Assembly: GCF_033297395.1 (NCBI RefSeq)
Contig: NW_027041841.1
Span: 473,198 to 537,197, forward strand
Reading direction: 5' to 3'
DNA length: 64,000 bases
Origin: Canariomyces notabilis
Taxonomy: Eukaryota > Ascomycota > Sordariomycetes > Sordariales > Chaetomiaceae
Position numbers and translations under genes: made by a program. The notes beneath the pieces are model-generated. The model ran no database searches and had not been told where the DNA came from. It worked only from the letters and a program-made list of their open reading frames with translations. How positions within the stretch are numbered: the stretch's first letter is position 1; the number at the start of each line of letters is the position of its first letter. Shown here in pieces: positions 33,618 through 45,109 of the stretch.

Positions 33618-36600
33618 TCATGGCTTGATCGTCCACAACTCCCTTGACCTAGCCCAGCTGTTAGTCATAAGCCAGCAAGCGAAGGGACCGGTAGTAGTAG
33701 TACGTACCAACCCATCTCTCTGATCTTCTTGGAGTTGTTTTGTGCACCCTTTTTGTCGCTGGTCCAGATGGCCAAGGCCTTGCTGCAGGACGTGAAGGCC
33801 TCAAGCAACTCCTTCATCCTGTTGCACCTCATGAACTCTTGGGCCACATCCGAGCCCTTCTCCGCAATCGCGGCGGCCAGCTCCATGCATTCGAGAAGGT
33901 TATCACGCGAGAGCGATGTGCCTGCAAAATGCAGGCAGCTGATATAAGCCAACACCGTCTCTGGGATGTACGCCTCGCGGAGCTCGAAGAAATCCTTGTC
34001 GGCTAGCGCTGCACCGTCAGCCTCCATAAGCTCAATCCCAGCATGTAAGGTCAGTTCGTGCTTACGCTGGTTGGATACCAACAGCCAGTTCTTGAGGACG
34101 GGCTGCATGCATGCCTTGGCCGCGCGCACCTCTTGGCTGGTGTGCTGCCACATCTCGCGCGACGTGCTGGACTCCCTGATGATGGGCGGCTAGGTTAGCT
34201 TATAGTCCGAACGCCAGAACCAGTCCCGGTAAGCAATGCGGAGGGGGGTAAACATACTCCCTACTGAGCCCAGCCAACGAAGAAAGGGTCTCCATCGAAT
34301 CGAGAGCACGGACAAGACACTCAAACTCCCACATATTCCGCACCAGCGTAATCAGCTTGTCCTTGGGTAGCCTGCAACTCGCCAAGAACTCGGCGGGGAA
34401 GTCAGCGTTTGCGAAGTCGTCGAACCAGCCCGGCCCAGAATCCTCGCTCGGGTCCCGGACGGGGATAGGCGTCTTTGTCCTAATGATTTCGCGGCCCGGG
34501 ACGCGTTCGCTGAATGCGCGAGCGGCGCGCAGGCGCATGCGTTCTTTTCCAATGGTCAGTACTCACATCCTAAAACATGGGCTGGTTGGGGCTACACACT
34601 CAAAAAGTACTTGTAGACCCGGATGGTGTACATGCAGGTCTCCTCAAACAAGTCCGGAACCAGCATGAGCCATTCCATAGAGCGGATGATGCCGTCGTCC
34701 TCACTGTCGACAAATTCTGCATCCTCTCCAAAGAAATCCGGCTTGACAATTCGGCCGTACTTGAGTGTTAATGGTCCATCTTCAAGAATCTTGAATCTCC
34801 CCTTGGCCTCGCAGCTCAGCGCCTTATCCTGAACGTCCTCCAAGTAGAGCTCGGGCTGACGCTTGACAAATTCGGCCAGATCAATACCCAGCTTTCGCAT
34901 GATGGTAAGCTGGTGAATGCGTGAATCATTGTCATCAATATGAATAAGATTTCTGCTCAATGTCTCGTACATTCGAGCACCATTCAACTTAGAGCAGTAC
35001 ACCGGTATCAGGTCCTCGAGTTTAGCGAGGCGCAGATAGCTGATATAAGCAGCAATGAGGTGCTCTGCCGCTCGGTGCCGGGCCTGCAAAGGACCGGTAT
35101 CAATCGTGAAACCCTTCAGGCGGTCGAGAGCTGAGACTATGATGAGAACGTGGGCCAATATCCGTATGCCATCGTGGTCACCCAAACCAAAGTATTTCTT
35201 CGGGTTGAAGCCCTCAAAAGTCGGTAATACAACCTCGGGGAGCAGCTTCGACTTGTCCTTCTTATTGGCAAGCCGGGAGAGCACTAAACCTTGATGGAAG
35301 AGGTGTCGATCGACTTCATTTGCAAGGATGGCGCCTTGTAGCGCCTTTGTCGTTCGTAGTGCCTCATTGCTCGTCCTCTCATCCTTCTCAAGTGAAGTAA
35401 GGAGGCGTTTGACGGCAGTCATGGGATCGCCGTGATGCAAGACTGCATTGAACGCCGGGTACTGTTGAGCAACCTTTGCGGCCTCCCCACTGGCATGCTT
35501 GATGAGATGAGAGTCGAACTGTGTCCTGAGAAGGGCATTATAATTGGCAAACAGGAAGTCATCCCATGATTTGCACACCTTCTCGACGCTTGTAATGTCA
35601 CCCGCAAGCAGCCCGTGAACGGCGCGATCATAGTCGCTTGTCCCACCCTCGCGAGCTGTAGCATAGCACATACGCCTCCATAAAATCAGGGAACTTGGGT
35701 CAAACGCTGATTGCTCTTCGTCCTCGGGATTTGAGAGCGGCAGCGGTGAGATGGAAGCGGCTCTCCACATTTCCGTTCTCACGGCGCACCACTCCCTGAT
35801 CTCGGACATGGAGCAGCCCCGGCGAAGCATCTCAAAGCAGCCCAGCCAGATAGCGCGTTCGAAATACTCGTCCTGGGGCTCCAGTTTGCGCCCCTGACGG
35901 GTGAGAGCGTCCGGGTCAAGTTGGGTGATAAGAGTGTTTGAGCCGAGATGTGATTCGGCGGCAGCGGAATCGTTTGGGTCCAGGACGCCTTGGTACCCAT
36001 TGACGCTCTTTTGCAGCTTGATTTTGTGGCGGGTATGGAGCCAACCGTGTCCGAGTATGTCTCCGCGCTCAGCATTCTGTTGGAGCTCGCTCACAATTTC
36101 ATCAATGGATGGCCCGTGGCTCGCACTGTTCTGCAGCCACTCGAGCACGATTTTCCTTTCGCGGGCGAGTGAGTCGGACAATAAAAACTCGTTCCACCAC
36201 TTCCTCCGCGACTGGGACCGGGCGTCATGATTCAACAAATGTTGCACGGCTGACGTATCGCGGTATCGCAGTGGCAGAATCCTCCGTAGAAGGTCCCATG
36301 TCTGCGCCTCCTCTTCCACGCGTTGCGCCTCTTCCAAACTGGCATCCGCGCCGCCATTGTCGGCTTCGTCGATGTCCATCTCAGCCGATCCTGCCCTTTG
36401 CCAACTCCCCCTCCGCAACGACCGTTGCCGAGATTGGCGCTCACGCAGCCGGTCCGCCCTCTTCCGTGTGTAGGTATGGTAAACATCGAGGAGCTTGAAT
36501 AATTGAGCGCGCTGCTCTGCGGGTGAGCCTTTGGGGTCGGTGGTGTAGCGATCGAGTTGGGCTGCGAAGTAATCGACTTCTTCTCCGAGCTGAATGGAGC

Positions 36601-36840
36601 TCTCTTGGTAAGTAGCCTCCAAATCCGCTATCTCGTCAACCGAAGGCTCTGGGAAGACAGTGAGCGACATGGACGCGTGGGGTTCCAGCTCATTTCCAGG
36701 GATTGGCCAACCTTGAGCAGGGCTAGGCGAGCGGGAGCTCGCATCTGAGGCCGTGAAGTCCTGGTTTAGGAAAACGGTTAGCACCACCTCTGTTGATTGA
36801 GCAGATAGAGCGTTGATCAACCCACGAATGACGGCGCCAT
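33618..36840 (-). CDS. NUP84: Nucleoporin Nup84/Nup107, nuclear pore Y-complex
   Basis: Scaffold subunit of the Y-shaped (Nup84/Nup107) complex of the nuclear pore. Five exons (36840-36826, 36760-34600, 34543-34258, 34175-33708, 33648-33618) join in frame to 986 residues. The first coding exon is only five codons (MAPSF); the long open frame upstream of it has no ATG, and the 65-base intron has GTGGGT, a GCTAAC branch and a CAG acceptor. The protein is almost entirely alpha-helical, as expected. The family is recognised from stretches such as WDLLRRILPLRYRDT, the YKYFL-(K)-RMRLRAARAF junction and the C-terminal REMGWSRELWTIKP, similar to the end of other fungal Nup84 proteins. A disordered acidic segment lies near residues 100-150. 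Confidence 0.88.
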
Positions 36841-37529
36841 GTTGCTCAAGTAGGCTGGCTGAGCGGAATCGATTTGGGCTTAGGCAGGTGACGTTGGGTA
36901 TTCTCGAGTCGGCCGAGCCAGATATAAACTTGAGGAGAGGCCTGGCGCTTCGATAAAATCGATTGGCCCTCTACCGCATCCTCGAAATCGATCGCCGCTT
37001 CCCTCAACAGCCAATGGATTACAAATCGTGCTTCTTTGTAAATTCGCGAGGTCTAGTCACAGTCCACCACGGAAGCCGAGCTGATCTTGGTTTGTCCAGA
37101 GCGCGGGTCGCGTCGATGCGGCTCGAAATTCTGAGGTGTCGAGGGTGCCAATCAATTGCTGCGATGAGCGCCAACACCACGAAGCTCCTGTGGAAGGATT
37201 AGGCTGGCCTGTTAAAGCACCAGCCGCTGATTGGCCCCAGCAGTCGTGCAAGGCCCAAGGTTGCCCCACCTGCTCCGCCGACAGGGAAACTAAAAAGCTT
37301 CGTTTGGTGCCAAAATTTCTGAACCTTTTCCTCTTTTCTCATCAATGTCAAAAGGCATTCATATTAGAGTCTCGGAACAAGACCATCAGTGCTTGTTCAG
37401 GTCCACGGGGCCTCACGCGCGCTCAATGATCGCCTAGAGGAAATCCAGCACCCTCCTTTGAAGTTGCCTGACGCCTTTCGGGGTCATGCAGGTGGACATA
37501 TCTGGATGTGTGATACATGCCCTTCACCT
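36841..37529. other. NUP84 promoter / CMC4 3' region
   Basis: Non-coding interval between two leftward genes. Upstream of the NUP84 ATG an open frame of about 45 codons continues without any start codon and is judged to be chance. No other feature recognised. Confidence 0.55.
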
Positions 37530-37975
37530 TCAACGAATGCCCTTTCTCCTCTGCTCCATTTTCAACCGCAACAGCTCCGCCTTGGGGCAGCTGGCCGTCA
37601 CTGCATCGTTACCGTTCCTCTCATAGAATGCCTGGCAACACTCGTATAGGGCATCGACGAGCTTGGAACACTTGTCCTCGTTATACCCGTTCCTGGTCAA
37701 GCAGTCTGACGGCTGGTGTAAATACACGTGCTTCTGGCGCATGGAGTTACCGCTGTTATCAGAAGTCGGAACTCACCTTGAATAGCACACTGGGGAAATC
37801 AAGCAAACACGTCAGCATGAATACAACTAGGCTTTGGACTTATCAGACGAACCGCACGGGGATGGCATGGCGGGTTGCTTTTGAGGTCCTGCTCGAGCGC
37901 CTAAGGATAAAAACCAAGTCAGACTTTTCGGTCATAAGTATGGGATTGAAGGCATTGTATCTCATCACTTACCAT
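37530..37975 (-). CDS. CMC4: CMC4, twin Cx9C mitochondrial intermembrane-space protein
   Basis: Small twin-Cx9C protein of the mitochondrial intermembrane space, expected to be imported and oxidised by the Mia40 relay. Four tiny exons are needed: 37975-37973 (only the ATG), 37900-37853, 37789-37777 (13 bases) and 37705-37530, giving 79 residues. The assembled protein has C13-x9-C23 and C34-x9-C44, with the extra Cys18 and Cys45 of the CMC4 type, the PCHPRACAIQDCL segment matching yeast PCQKEACAIQDCL, and a C-terminal CPKAELLRLKMEQR similar to yeast CPLPSLLELKMKQR. Introns of 72, 63 and 71 bases all begin GT and end AG; the second donor (GTTCGT) is weak. The unspliced frame from 37742 misses the first Cys pair. 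Confidence 0.88.
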
Positions 37976-39127
37976 TGCCGCAGGTGTAACCTATTCAAGT
38001 ACCAGAAGCCAAGGTCGTGACTAAACCTCCTTGCACAGACAGCTCTTTTTGCAATTGGTGCTGGGTGAGCTATCATGTTTCTGTAAGGTGGTCAGGAGTG
38101 TTGCATTGTGTGCCTGAGTGTGGTGAGTGCTGGGAATTATGATGTCAGATGGAAACCCTGCAAATATTCTGGGCCTAGGTCTCCTTGTCCGATTAGAAAA
38201 CAGTGGTTAAGGTACTCTAGCAATCATTCAGCGGTAGGTCAAGACTGCTTTAGACTCAAGTTGGGTGTTATGAGCAGATAATGTAGGCAACCTACCTATA
38301 AGGGCATCTCTCTTACGAGCTTTGTGGTTGTAGATACAATATCCCTCTAGGTCCCAGCGCTCACTGCCTGGTTGTGGACTCAAGACCTACACTACTTGAT
38401 CGTCCAACAACGTAGGCATCCTTCCATTGTGCTGCGCAAAATCCGGGCACTCACGATTTGGGGAGTTAACGTCGAGGTGAAGCCGTGTGCAGTATACCCA
38501 CATTGGATGTGTACCTCCGTAGGTAGGTTCTTTTTATTGCCGGTGTTTGTCAAGTCCTGACTCTTGAGGCGGTTGAGCTGGACCTTCACCCTTCAACCTT
38601 CTTCTACTCTACAGTTAGCTCGCCTCCTTTCTATCTCAGCCTTTGCGCGGGCTAAATTTACCCATTCGCAACTAACCCAGACCTGGGATTAAGGCTCTCT
38701 CGGCTTGTTCACTCAACCCCACCACGCCAGGGTGCCACCGCTCCCCGCCACAACCGACCATCCCACCTCAATCTTCATCGCCGGTCTGACCCCGCGATCG
38801 ATAATTATCCAGAACCATCCCAGCAGGCGTCACCTCGCAAATTTCCTCGTCCAAAAAGAGAACACCTTCGTCCTTTAGAAGTCTACAACTTTTCAAGTGA
38901 GTGTGTCGCTCCTGCCAACCCGTCAATATCACAGACCGACTTGATTTAAACCGGTCTTGGCTCCCTTCACGCGACTGTCTCTGACCAAACGAAACGCCAC
39001 TCTTCTTCAGCGTAGCTCAGTACACTCTCCTTCACAACACTAAACTTCACGATCCTACCCACTTCGGCGACGACGACCGCACCAAAATACCCAATAAATT
39101 ATCTCGCTTCCCTCGAGAAAATCCGCC
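37976..39127. other. Divergent promoter region, CMC4 and SUMO
   Basis: Shared upstream region. The right half is pyrimidine-rich, typical of a strong fungal promoter and 5' leader. A probable leader intron of the SUMO gene spans 38897-39010 (GTGAGT donor, CTGAC branch, CAG acceptor). No protein gene seen. Confidence 0.55.
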
Positions 39128-39544
39128 ATGGCAGACCACGCCGAGAACGGAAGCCCTGGCCAGCCCGGCGTGGGCGCGGACGCTCCCGGCGCGCCCGAGC
39201 ACCTCAACATCAAGGTGACGGACAACAACAACGAGGTGTTTTTCAAGATCAAGCGCAGCACCAAGCTGGAGAAGCTCATGACGGCGTTCTGCGAGAGGCA
39301 GGGCAAGTCGCTCAACTCGGTCCGGTTCCTCTTCGAGGGCCAGCGCGTGCAGCCGGGCGATACCCCGGATACCGTGAGTCTCCCACTTAACACCCATGAA
39401 CCAACTACCTACCTTTTGCCATCTCTTCCCCCATCCGTTCTTTCCAATCGTGGAGCCCATTGCTAATATATTGTTTGCTCCCAGCTCGAAATGCAAGATG
39501 GCGATACGCTAGAGGTGCATCAGGAACAGGTTGGCGGATGCTAA
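39128..39544 (+). CDS. SMT3: SUMO (small ubiquitin-like modifier)
   Basis: Ubiquitin-like modifier conjugated to lysines of nuclear proteins. Two exons (39128-39373 and 39485-39544) give 101 residues. After a flexible Gly/Pro/Ala-rich N-terminus of about 24 residues comes the SUMO beta-grasp fold: HLNIKVTDNNNEVFFKIKRS, then the LEKLMTAFCERQGK helix and VRFLFEGQRV. The precursor ends QEQVGGC, so a SUMO protease need remove only one Cys to expose the conjugating diglycine. The intron falls just before the DGDTLEV segment. It is single-copy within this window and probably essential or important, as in other fungi. Confidence 0.96.
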
Positions 39545-40161
39545 TCAGGCGTCGGGGGAAGTAGACGTAGGCGGAATCGTTCCGAGCTGGTTTGAGGAAG
39601 AAGGGCGTCCGTCGTGGACTAGACAGAGCCGTACAAGGCTGTCGAACCACCAGAACGTCGTGGTTTGGGTTTGGGCCGGATCAGAGATCATCGGTTTGCT
39701 TGGCTGGAGGGGTACCAAGGGGTTGGTTTGTGGTATGCATTACAAAGGATCTTGTTCGCTGCGCTCCTTGCCAGCAAGGAGGTCCTGGCGCAATTTCGGA
39801 GCAGGTACTTTGGCACATAGGTGAATTAAACACCTACGGCATTTCAGTGTTGATCTCTAATGTCGTCCATCGGATTGTGGTTCTGATTTGGGTCCCTTTG
39901 CCTCGGATGGGGCGCGGGCAGAAGACACCGCACTTGTTCTGACTTAACGAGGGATTTATCATATCCGCCGTCACTCACATCAATGCAGAAGGATCAACGA
40001 GGTTTACACAGTACAGAGTCAAGTGCCACAGGGTACCTAACAATCATCAAACTCAGTACACGCTACACAAGCCGACAATAACGCCTAACACTCCGCAATG
40101 CCTTCCCATCCCATCCCATCCTACCAGCCTCCAATACCCGTACACATGTAGGTAACCCCCT
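39545..40161. other. Convergent 3' region
   Basis: Interval between the SUMO and LIM-protein stop codons, holding both 3' ends. No coding signal seen. Confidence 0.65.
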
Positions 40162-42840
40162 TCAGGCCTTCAACTCCTTCTCCATGCACTTGGTGCACAG
40201 AACGACCGTCTCCCCCGGCGCACCACGACCCTCCATGGGGAAAATCTGCCCATCATCAAACCCACCTCCACAGGTCTTACAACGAAAGCACTCGTCATGC
40301 CACTCGCCGCCCAGAGCGCGAATGTACTGCCCAATAACGGCAGTCCTGCACCGGCGACACTTGGGCGCCCTCCTCTCGGTACGCTTGGTCTGGCAGCTCA
40401 CACACCACGCGTACCCGTCCTTCTCGATGTGTGTCATGCCCTTCTCAAAGGGGTCGCCGCACTCGGCACAAAAGAAGTGGCCGGAATGCCAATGCGCGCC
40501 CAGCGCCACGACGTGCTCGCCCATGATGGGCGTCTTGCAGTGCTTGCAGCGCGGCGCGAACAGCTCGTGCCAGTCGAGGTGGCAGTAGAAGCGCAGGCGG
40601 TCGTCGCCGTCCTCGGCCATGGTCTCCCCGGGAGCTTCGGGGAGGGTCTCGCCCCTGGCGCGGCGCGCGATGCGCTCGAGGCGGGCCGCGCGGTGATCGT
40701 CCGGCTCGGGGGAGATCTCGAGGGCTTCCAGCGAGGTGCCGCAGGCGTAGCACGTGAAGCAGTGCGGGTGGAACCGCTCCGTCATGCCAGCTAGCGACAC
40801 GAACCGGCCCTCGATCGGGTCGCCGCACTCGTGGCAGCAGGCGGTCGCACGGCTTCCGGGGACCGGCCTTGTTGGGGCTGTCCGGGGTGTGCGGGGTTGT
40901 GCTGGCGGCCGAATTCGAGGGGCTCCGCTCTTGGGAGTGGGCAGCGGGCGACGGGAACCACCCGTCGTTGACGAGGCGTCGTCATCAGGGGTCACAATGA
41001 CGGGTATGGCGGGACCGCCGCCCGCTCCGTCCGACTCGACCGTGATGGAGGGAACAGATGAGGAACAGTCGGACACCGCAATGGCGGGGATGGAGGGTCC
41101 GTTTACTTGAATAGCGGGCGGAGGTTGCATTGAGCGTCGCGTCGGGGACGGTGACGGCGACGGCGATGGCGAGGCCGCAGAATTATCCGTAACAGCGATA
41201 GAAGGGACCGCCTGGGCTTGTTCCTGCTGCTGCTGCTCCGGCTGCTTGTTGCGGAGCCCGCCTGGGACGAGGCAGATGGGATGGTTGCCGGCTCGCCCAA
41301 ATCTGGACTCTTCTGACTTGTCGTCAGTAGCCTCCTCTGAAGGCTTCCAATCTCTATCAAAGCTTACGATAGGACGACCCGGGCTATCGCTGACAGCAGA
41401 CGGTGTCGGAAGCTTGGGGCTGCGGTCCTTCAGCTTCATGCTGGTGGCTTGCCTAATCTCCTCGCTGCGAATCTCCATGCCGTGCTTGCGGGGTACGTCA
41501 CTGTTCTCAACAGGCAACCGAGTCAGGCGTGTATTAGTAGTGTACTGCGGGTTGCGAGTCTGGGATGGAGGGTTTCGGTGTATCTCAGTTTTGGACACGG
41601 GCTTCTCGGTCGCGGCAGCGGACGCATCCGTTGTAGGGGATCGGCTGGGGGCGAACTGGACCCTATTTAGGGGGTTCTTTGGCTTGAGTCCGAGCGGATT
41701 GGACTTGTCTTCTGTCGAGCCCTGAACAACGCCTGAGACGTCGGCGTCTGACTCTTCCCATATCTGTTCACCAGAGAAGGGCTTATCGACCTCACCGCTA
41801 ATGTTCCTCTTCATGCTACTCCTGCGCCGCCCTCCCGCAACCGGAGGTGGAGCGCTCCCGATGCCGCCGTATGATTTGGAGCTACGGGGTTCGGCTGAAT
41901 TGCTCCGTGCATTGTCGAAACTCACACGAGGAGTTTCGCCCACAACTGGAGTCTGGCGAGAGGAGGAAAACGACGGCCGACCGCCAACGGGGGTATCTTC
42001 AGCCGAACCGCCAGATGATATTGAACTCGAGGTAGAATCACGGGCAAGTCCCGTAGGCGCAACATCGCTTCCGTACAGGCCTGCACTGGCGGAGCGGGCA
42101 TGTGCATAGCTGTTCTTGCGCAGGTGAGGTCGGTATCTGTAGGGCGCCCCCGGCTGAGGCAGCTTGCCGGGATTCTGGTGTTGCCAGACCAACTCGGCTG
42201 CCTCGTTGAGAGCGGCTTCATAAAGGCGCTTATCCTCGCTCGTCTCCTCGTCGCCACCTCTTCCCTGGCCTACATGCTCCGTGAGATCCATATCCTCCAT
42301 CGCCTGTCTTAAACTGAAGGCTTCCTCCTTCTCCATCCACCTCTGGCCGCGCTCAATGTAGGTTGCGGAAGGAACGACTTCTGATGGCTTCAACGGCTGT
42401 ACTGGCCGATCCGGATAATAATCCTTGCCGCGGTTATTGGCTGAATATCTCGACGCCACACTGCCACAGATTGACGGGCGGATGACAGACGGGGGGACAC
42501 TGCTGATGTCTGACTGGGCACGCTGGTGCGTTGGCTGATGGTTCAGTGATGTTTGCGAAGGCGCGGCAGCCCCAAGGGAAGATCGGCCACTGGCTTCGTA
42601 TTTCGAAGCGGGCGGCGGGCGGGCACCGGCGGGCCTATTGACTCGGTGATTGCGCAGATCTGCGAGATATGCAGCTGTTGGAGTACAGTAAACATCAGCA
42701 GCCGGCCGGGCTATCAATCCCTATTTTGGAGAGACGCCAAAGCCAGACATACCGAATTGTTCGTTCGTCATGTAGGAAGGAGACGGAGGCGTCACCTTCC
42801 GGCCCGAACTCCGGTCCTTGGGCTTGCCTTGGGCGAACAT
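40162..42840 (-). CDS. Triple-LIM domain protein, paxillin-like (Pxl1 type)
   Basis: Cytoskeletal adaptor with three C-terminal LIM zinc fingers, most like fungal Pxl1, which acts at sites of polarised growth and the septum. Two exons (42840-42753 and 42674-40162) give 866 residues. The first exon encodes MFAQGKPKDRSSGRKVTPP through TNEQF and joins AAYLADLRNHR. Residues about 45-630 are disordered and Ser/Pro-rich. LIM1 begins near 640 (CCHECGDPIEG), LIM2 near 739 (CKHCKTPIMGEHV) and LIM3 near 803 (CRRCRTAVIGQYI). LIM1 is unusual: about 40 charged residues are inserted between its two zinc modules. LIM2 and LIM3 have normal spacing. Assignment to Pxl1 rather than another LIM adaptor is inference from domain order. 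Confidence 0.85.
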
Positions 42841-45109
42841 AGCTGCTCCTGGGCCTTCACGGCTCTACCTACAGCGTCCGCAATACGCCCGAGAAGTGCT
42901 TGATGACTTTGTTGATGAATTGAAGTGCGAGGAGATTCTGACGCGTTGATGTGTCTCGACAGAATCGGTGGTTAGTGCAGCAAGCAAGTTGGACGCTGTG
43001 TTGTTGACCCAATTTATTATGCACCCACCTCTCAAAGAATGGGACGGGACGAATGTTTATTCAATGTTTTGTCTCAATGTTTCATCGACGTTGCTAGGCA
43101 GTTCGCATTTCGTGGAAACACAACAGAAGAGAACCTGAGAGAAGGGAAGGGACCGTTATCTGCCTTTTTATTGAGTCACAAGCTCTTGCAAGGTCCGGGC
43201 GTTCATCCGGCGATTGTGCGAAGGCCGGTCGAATGATTGAGATTGGCAAGCCACGATTGGGCCACGCTGCAAGACAAACATGGGGTTCCCACAGCGACCG
43301 CAGTGGTGCGCCGGGCTGGCGGGTGGCGGAAAGCGGAAGTGCCTGCAGAAGAACAAACTTGGAATCGCTGAGCGCGGCTAGCGTCAGGAGCTTGGGCCAC
43401 TACTTACCTTTCAAGGACAAGTGCTGTCCCACCCACAGAAATCATCCTCGGTCCACTTCGTCTGTTCATTTGTGCAACTTCAGCTCAGAATTCAGCTACG
43501 CCTGGTCCTTTACAACAGGCCACCTCCACGCTGTAAAGGTACTCAGTGTAACCATCGTCGACATCTCCGAGTGTCGACTCGGAGAGCGAGCAGACAACCC
43601 CCTCCCTCGGGATGACATGATCTAGGTTCAGTGCGGGCGGAGTCGGGTGGTTTCCGTCAATGGTCCTGTACCGGTATTCGGCATGCTCTCAAGATGAATG
43701 GCCAGGCCCTCGGTGTTCATCCGCGTCCAATTCCCCAGCTATCTCCACCGCGCCCGGTGCGCCCGACCTGCCCTACGAGGTGTTGCCTTGGGGTGAAGGC
43801 ACCCGGAAAAATTCAGGGCTGAACTGCGGTTATTCACGATAATCAAATTCCGTCAGGATACCTACCGTTTCTCGTTGGCCCGATCTTAGTCACTCAATGG
43901 CCCCTATCAATCTGGGTGGTACGGTACCCTAGCACCGGTTTGTGGAGGTCGACCCCGGCGGTGGCGTCGTCACTTGACGGCGCGCAACGCAATCCGGCTC
44001 TCCGAGTCTGGCACACCGTGGATTCGGGTACGCTGGCGCCACGCCCGAGAGGGTGTGGTCCTCCAGATAGGGCCCGCTTGATGTCCCAGCCGTGGCCTTC
44101 ATGCTGTTTCGCGACGAGGCGAAAATTCTTGGCCGCACACCGTGACGGTGGGCACACGTTCCTGCCGTAATCGAGGAGAATAATGGGGAAGGCCGACCTT
44201 GTGGTGTGCCGTGGCTCCGTCGCGGTCGCTGTGCCAGACGTTGAAGACAAGGGTGGTTAGACGGTCCCATTGTAGATGGTCAGGAGCTTGGCGTGGCGCG
44301 CGGAGACCAAGTCGATGCCGAGGGTAGAGCATGCTCTGGCAACCACTTCGGCATGCCCCCAACGCGCTGTGACGGATCAGAGAAGGGCGATGGATGAGAA
44401 GCACACGGCTTGATTGAGAAAGCTATTAGGCTTGCAGTTCTCCAAGATGGAAGGCCATTGTAAGGTACGTAACGACTAATAAGTGCCAGGAAAGCCGCGG
44501 ATGGAGAGCGAGCAACAGTCTAGAGCCGCCGAGGAGAGGGTCCATGGCGGAGAGTTGGAGATGCGCTTCATTATCGGTAGAGTGCATTCTCTAAAACCAC
44601 CCAGCTAACATGTGATTGAATGCTTTAAAAATGTGTTGTGTTGGTCTTCCCTTCATCAACAATGGAACACGCAGTTAGCCTGTCTGGCGCGCTGGCTCAC
44701 TGGTCATCCATCCATCTTCGAGAACATCGATTGGAACACACAGAGCTAAGCTTGTTTCAAGCCGGCTCCGCTACCCGACCCGGGTGGGCTCCCGCCAAGC
44801 GGCTCCTGTCTGGTGGTGGTGTGGAGAGTGGGCGAGACGGTGCTCCGCTGCTTCGGCCTTGAACCGGAAATACGAGCCATATGTAGAATATTTGCAACTT
44901 TAATACTTTTACGTTTCGTTGGTAAGCAAAGTGTTGTAGTCACTGCCATGAGGAAGGTAGATGGGATAAATATTTCCCTTCGCCTCCCTTGGCCTTGGTT
45001 TTGGATGTATGGTTTTGCGAAATTTCCTTCGTCTGCTTTGGCACGTCAAGTTGCCAACTCGGTTTGGGAATCTTGATTTCGTCTTGAACTTGCTCCTGGT
45101 TCAACTGAA
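42841..45109. other. Divergent intergenic region
   Basis: About 2.3 kb upstream of both the LIM protein and the permease. Open frames near 43890-44400 on both strands are Arg/Pro-rich, overlap one another and resemble no family I know; I do not call them genes. A decayed gene there cannot be excluded. Confidence 0.5.

Noticed and set aside
37530..37742. CMC4 as an unspliced 70-codon gene
   Set aside because: It would lack the first Cx9C half and begin inside an intron; the four-exon model restores both cysteine pairs.
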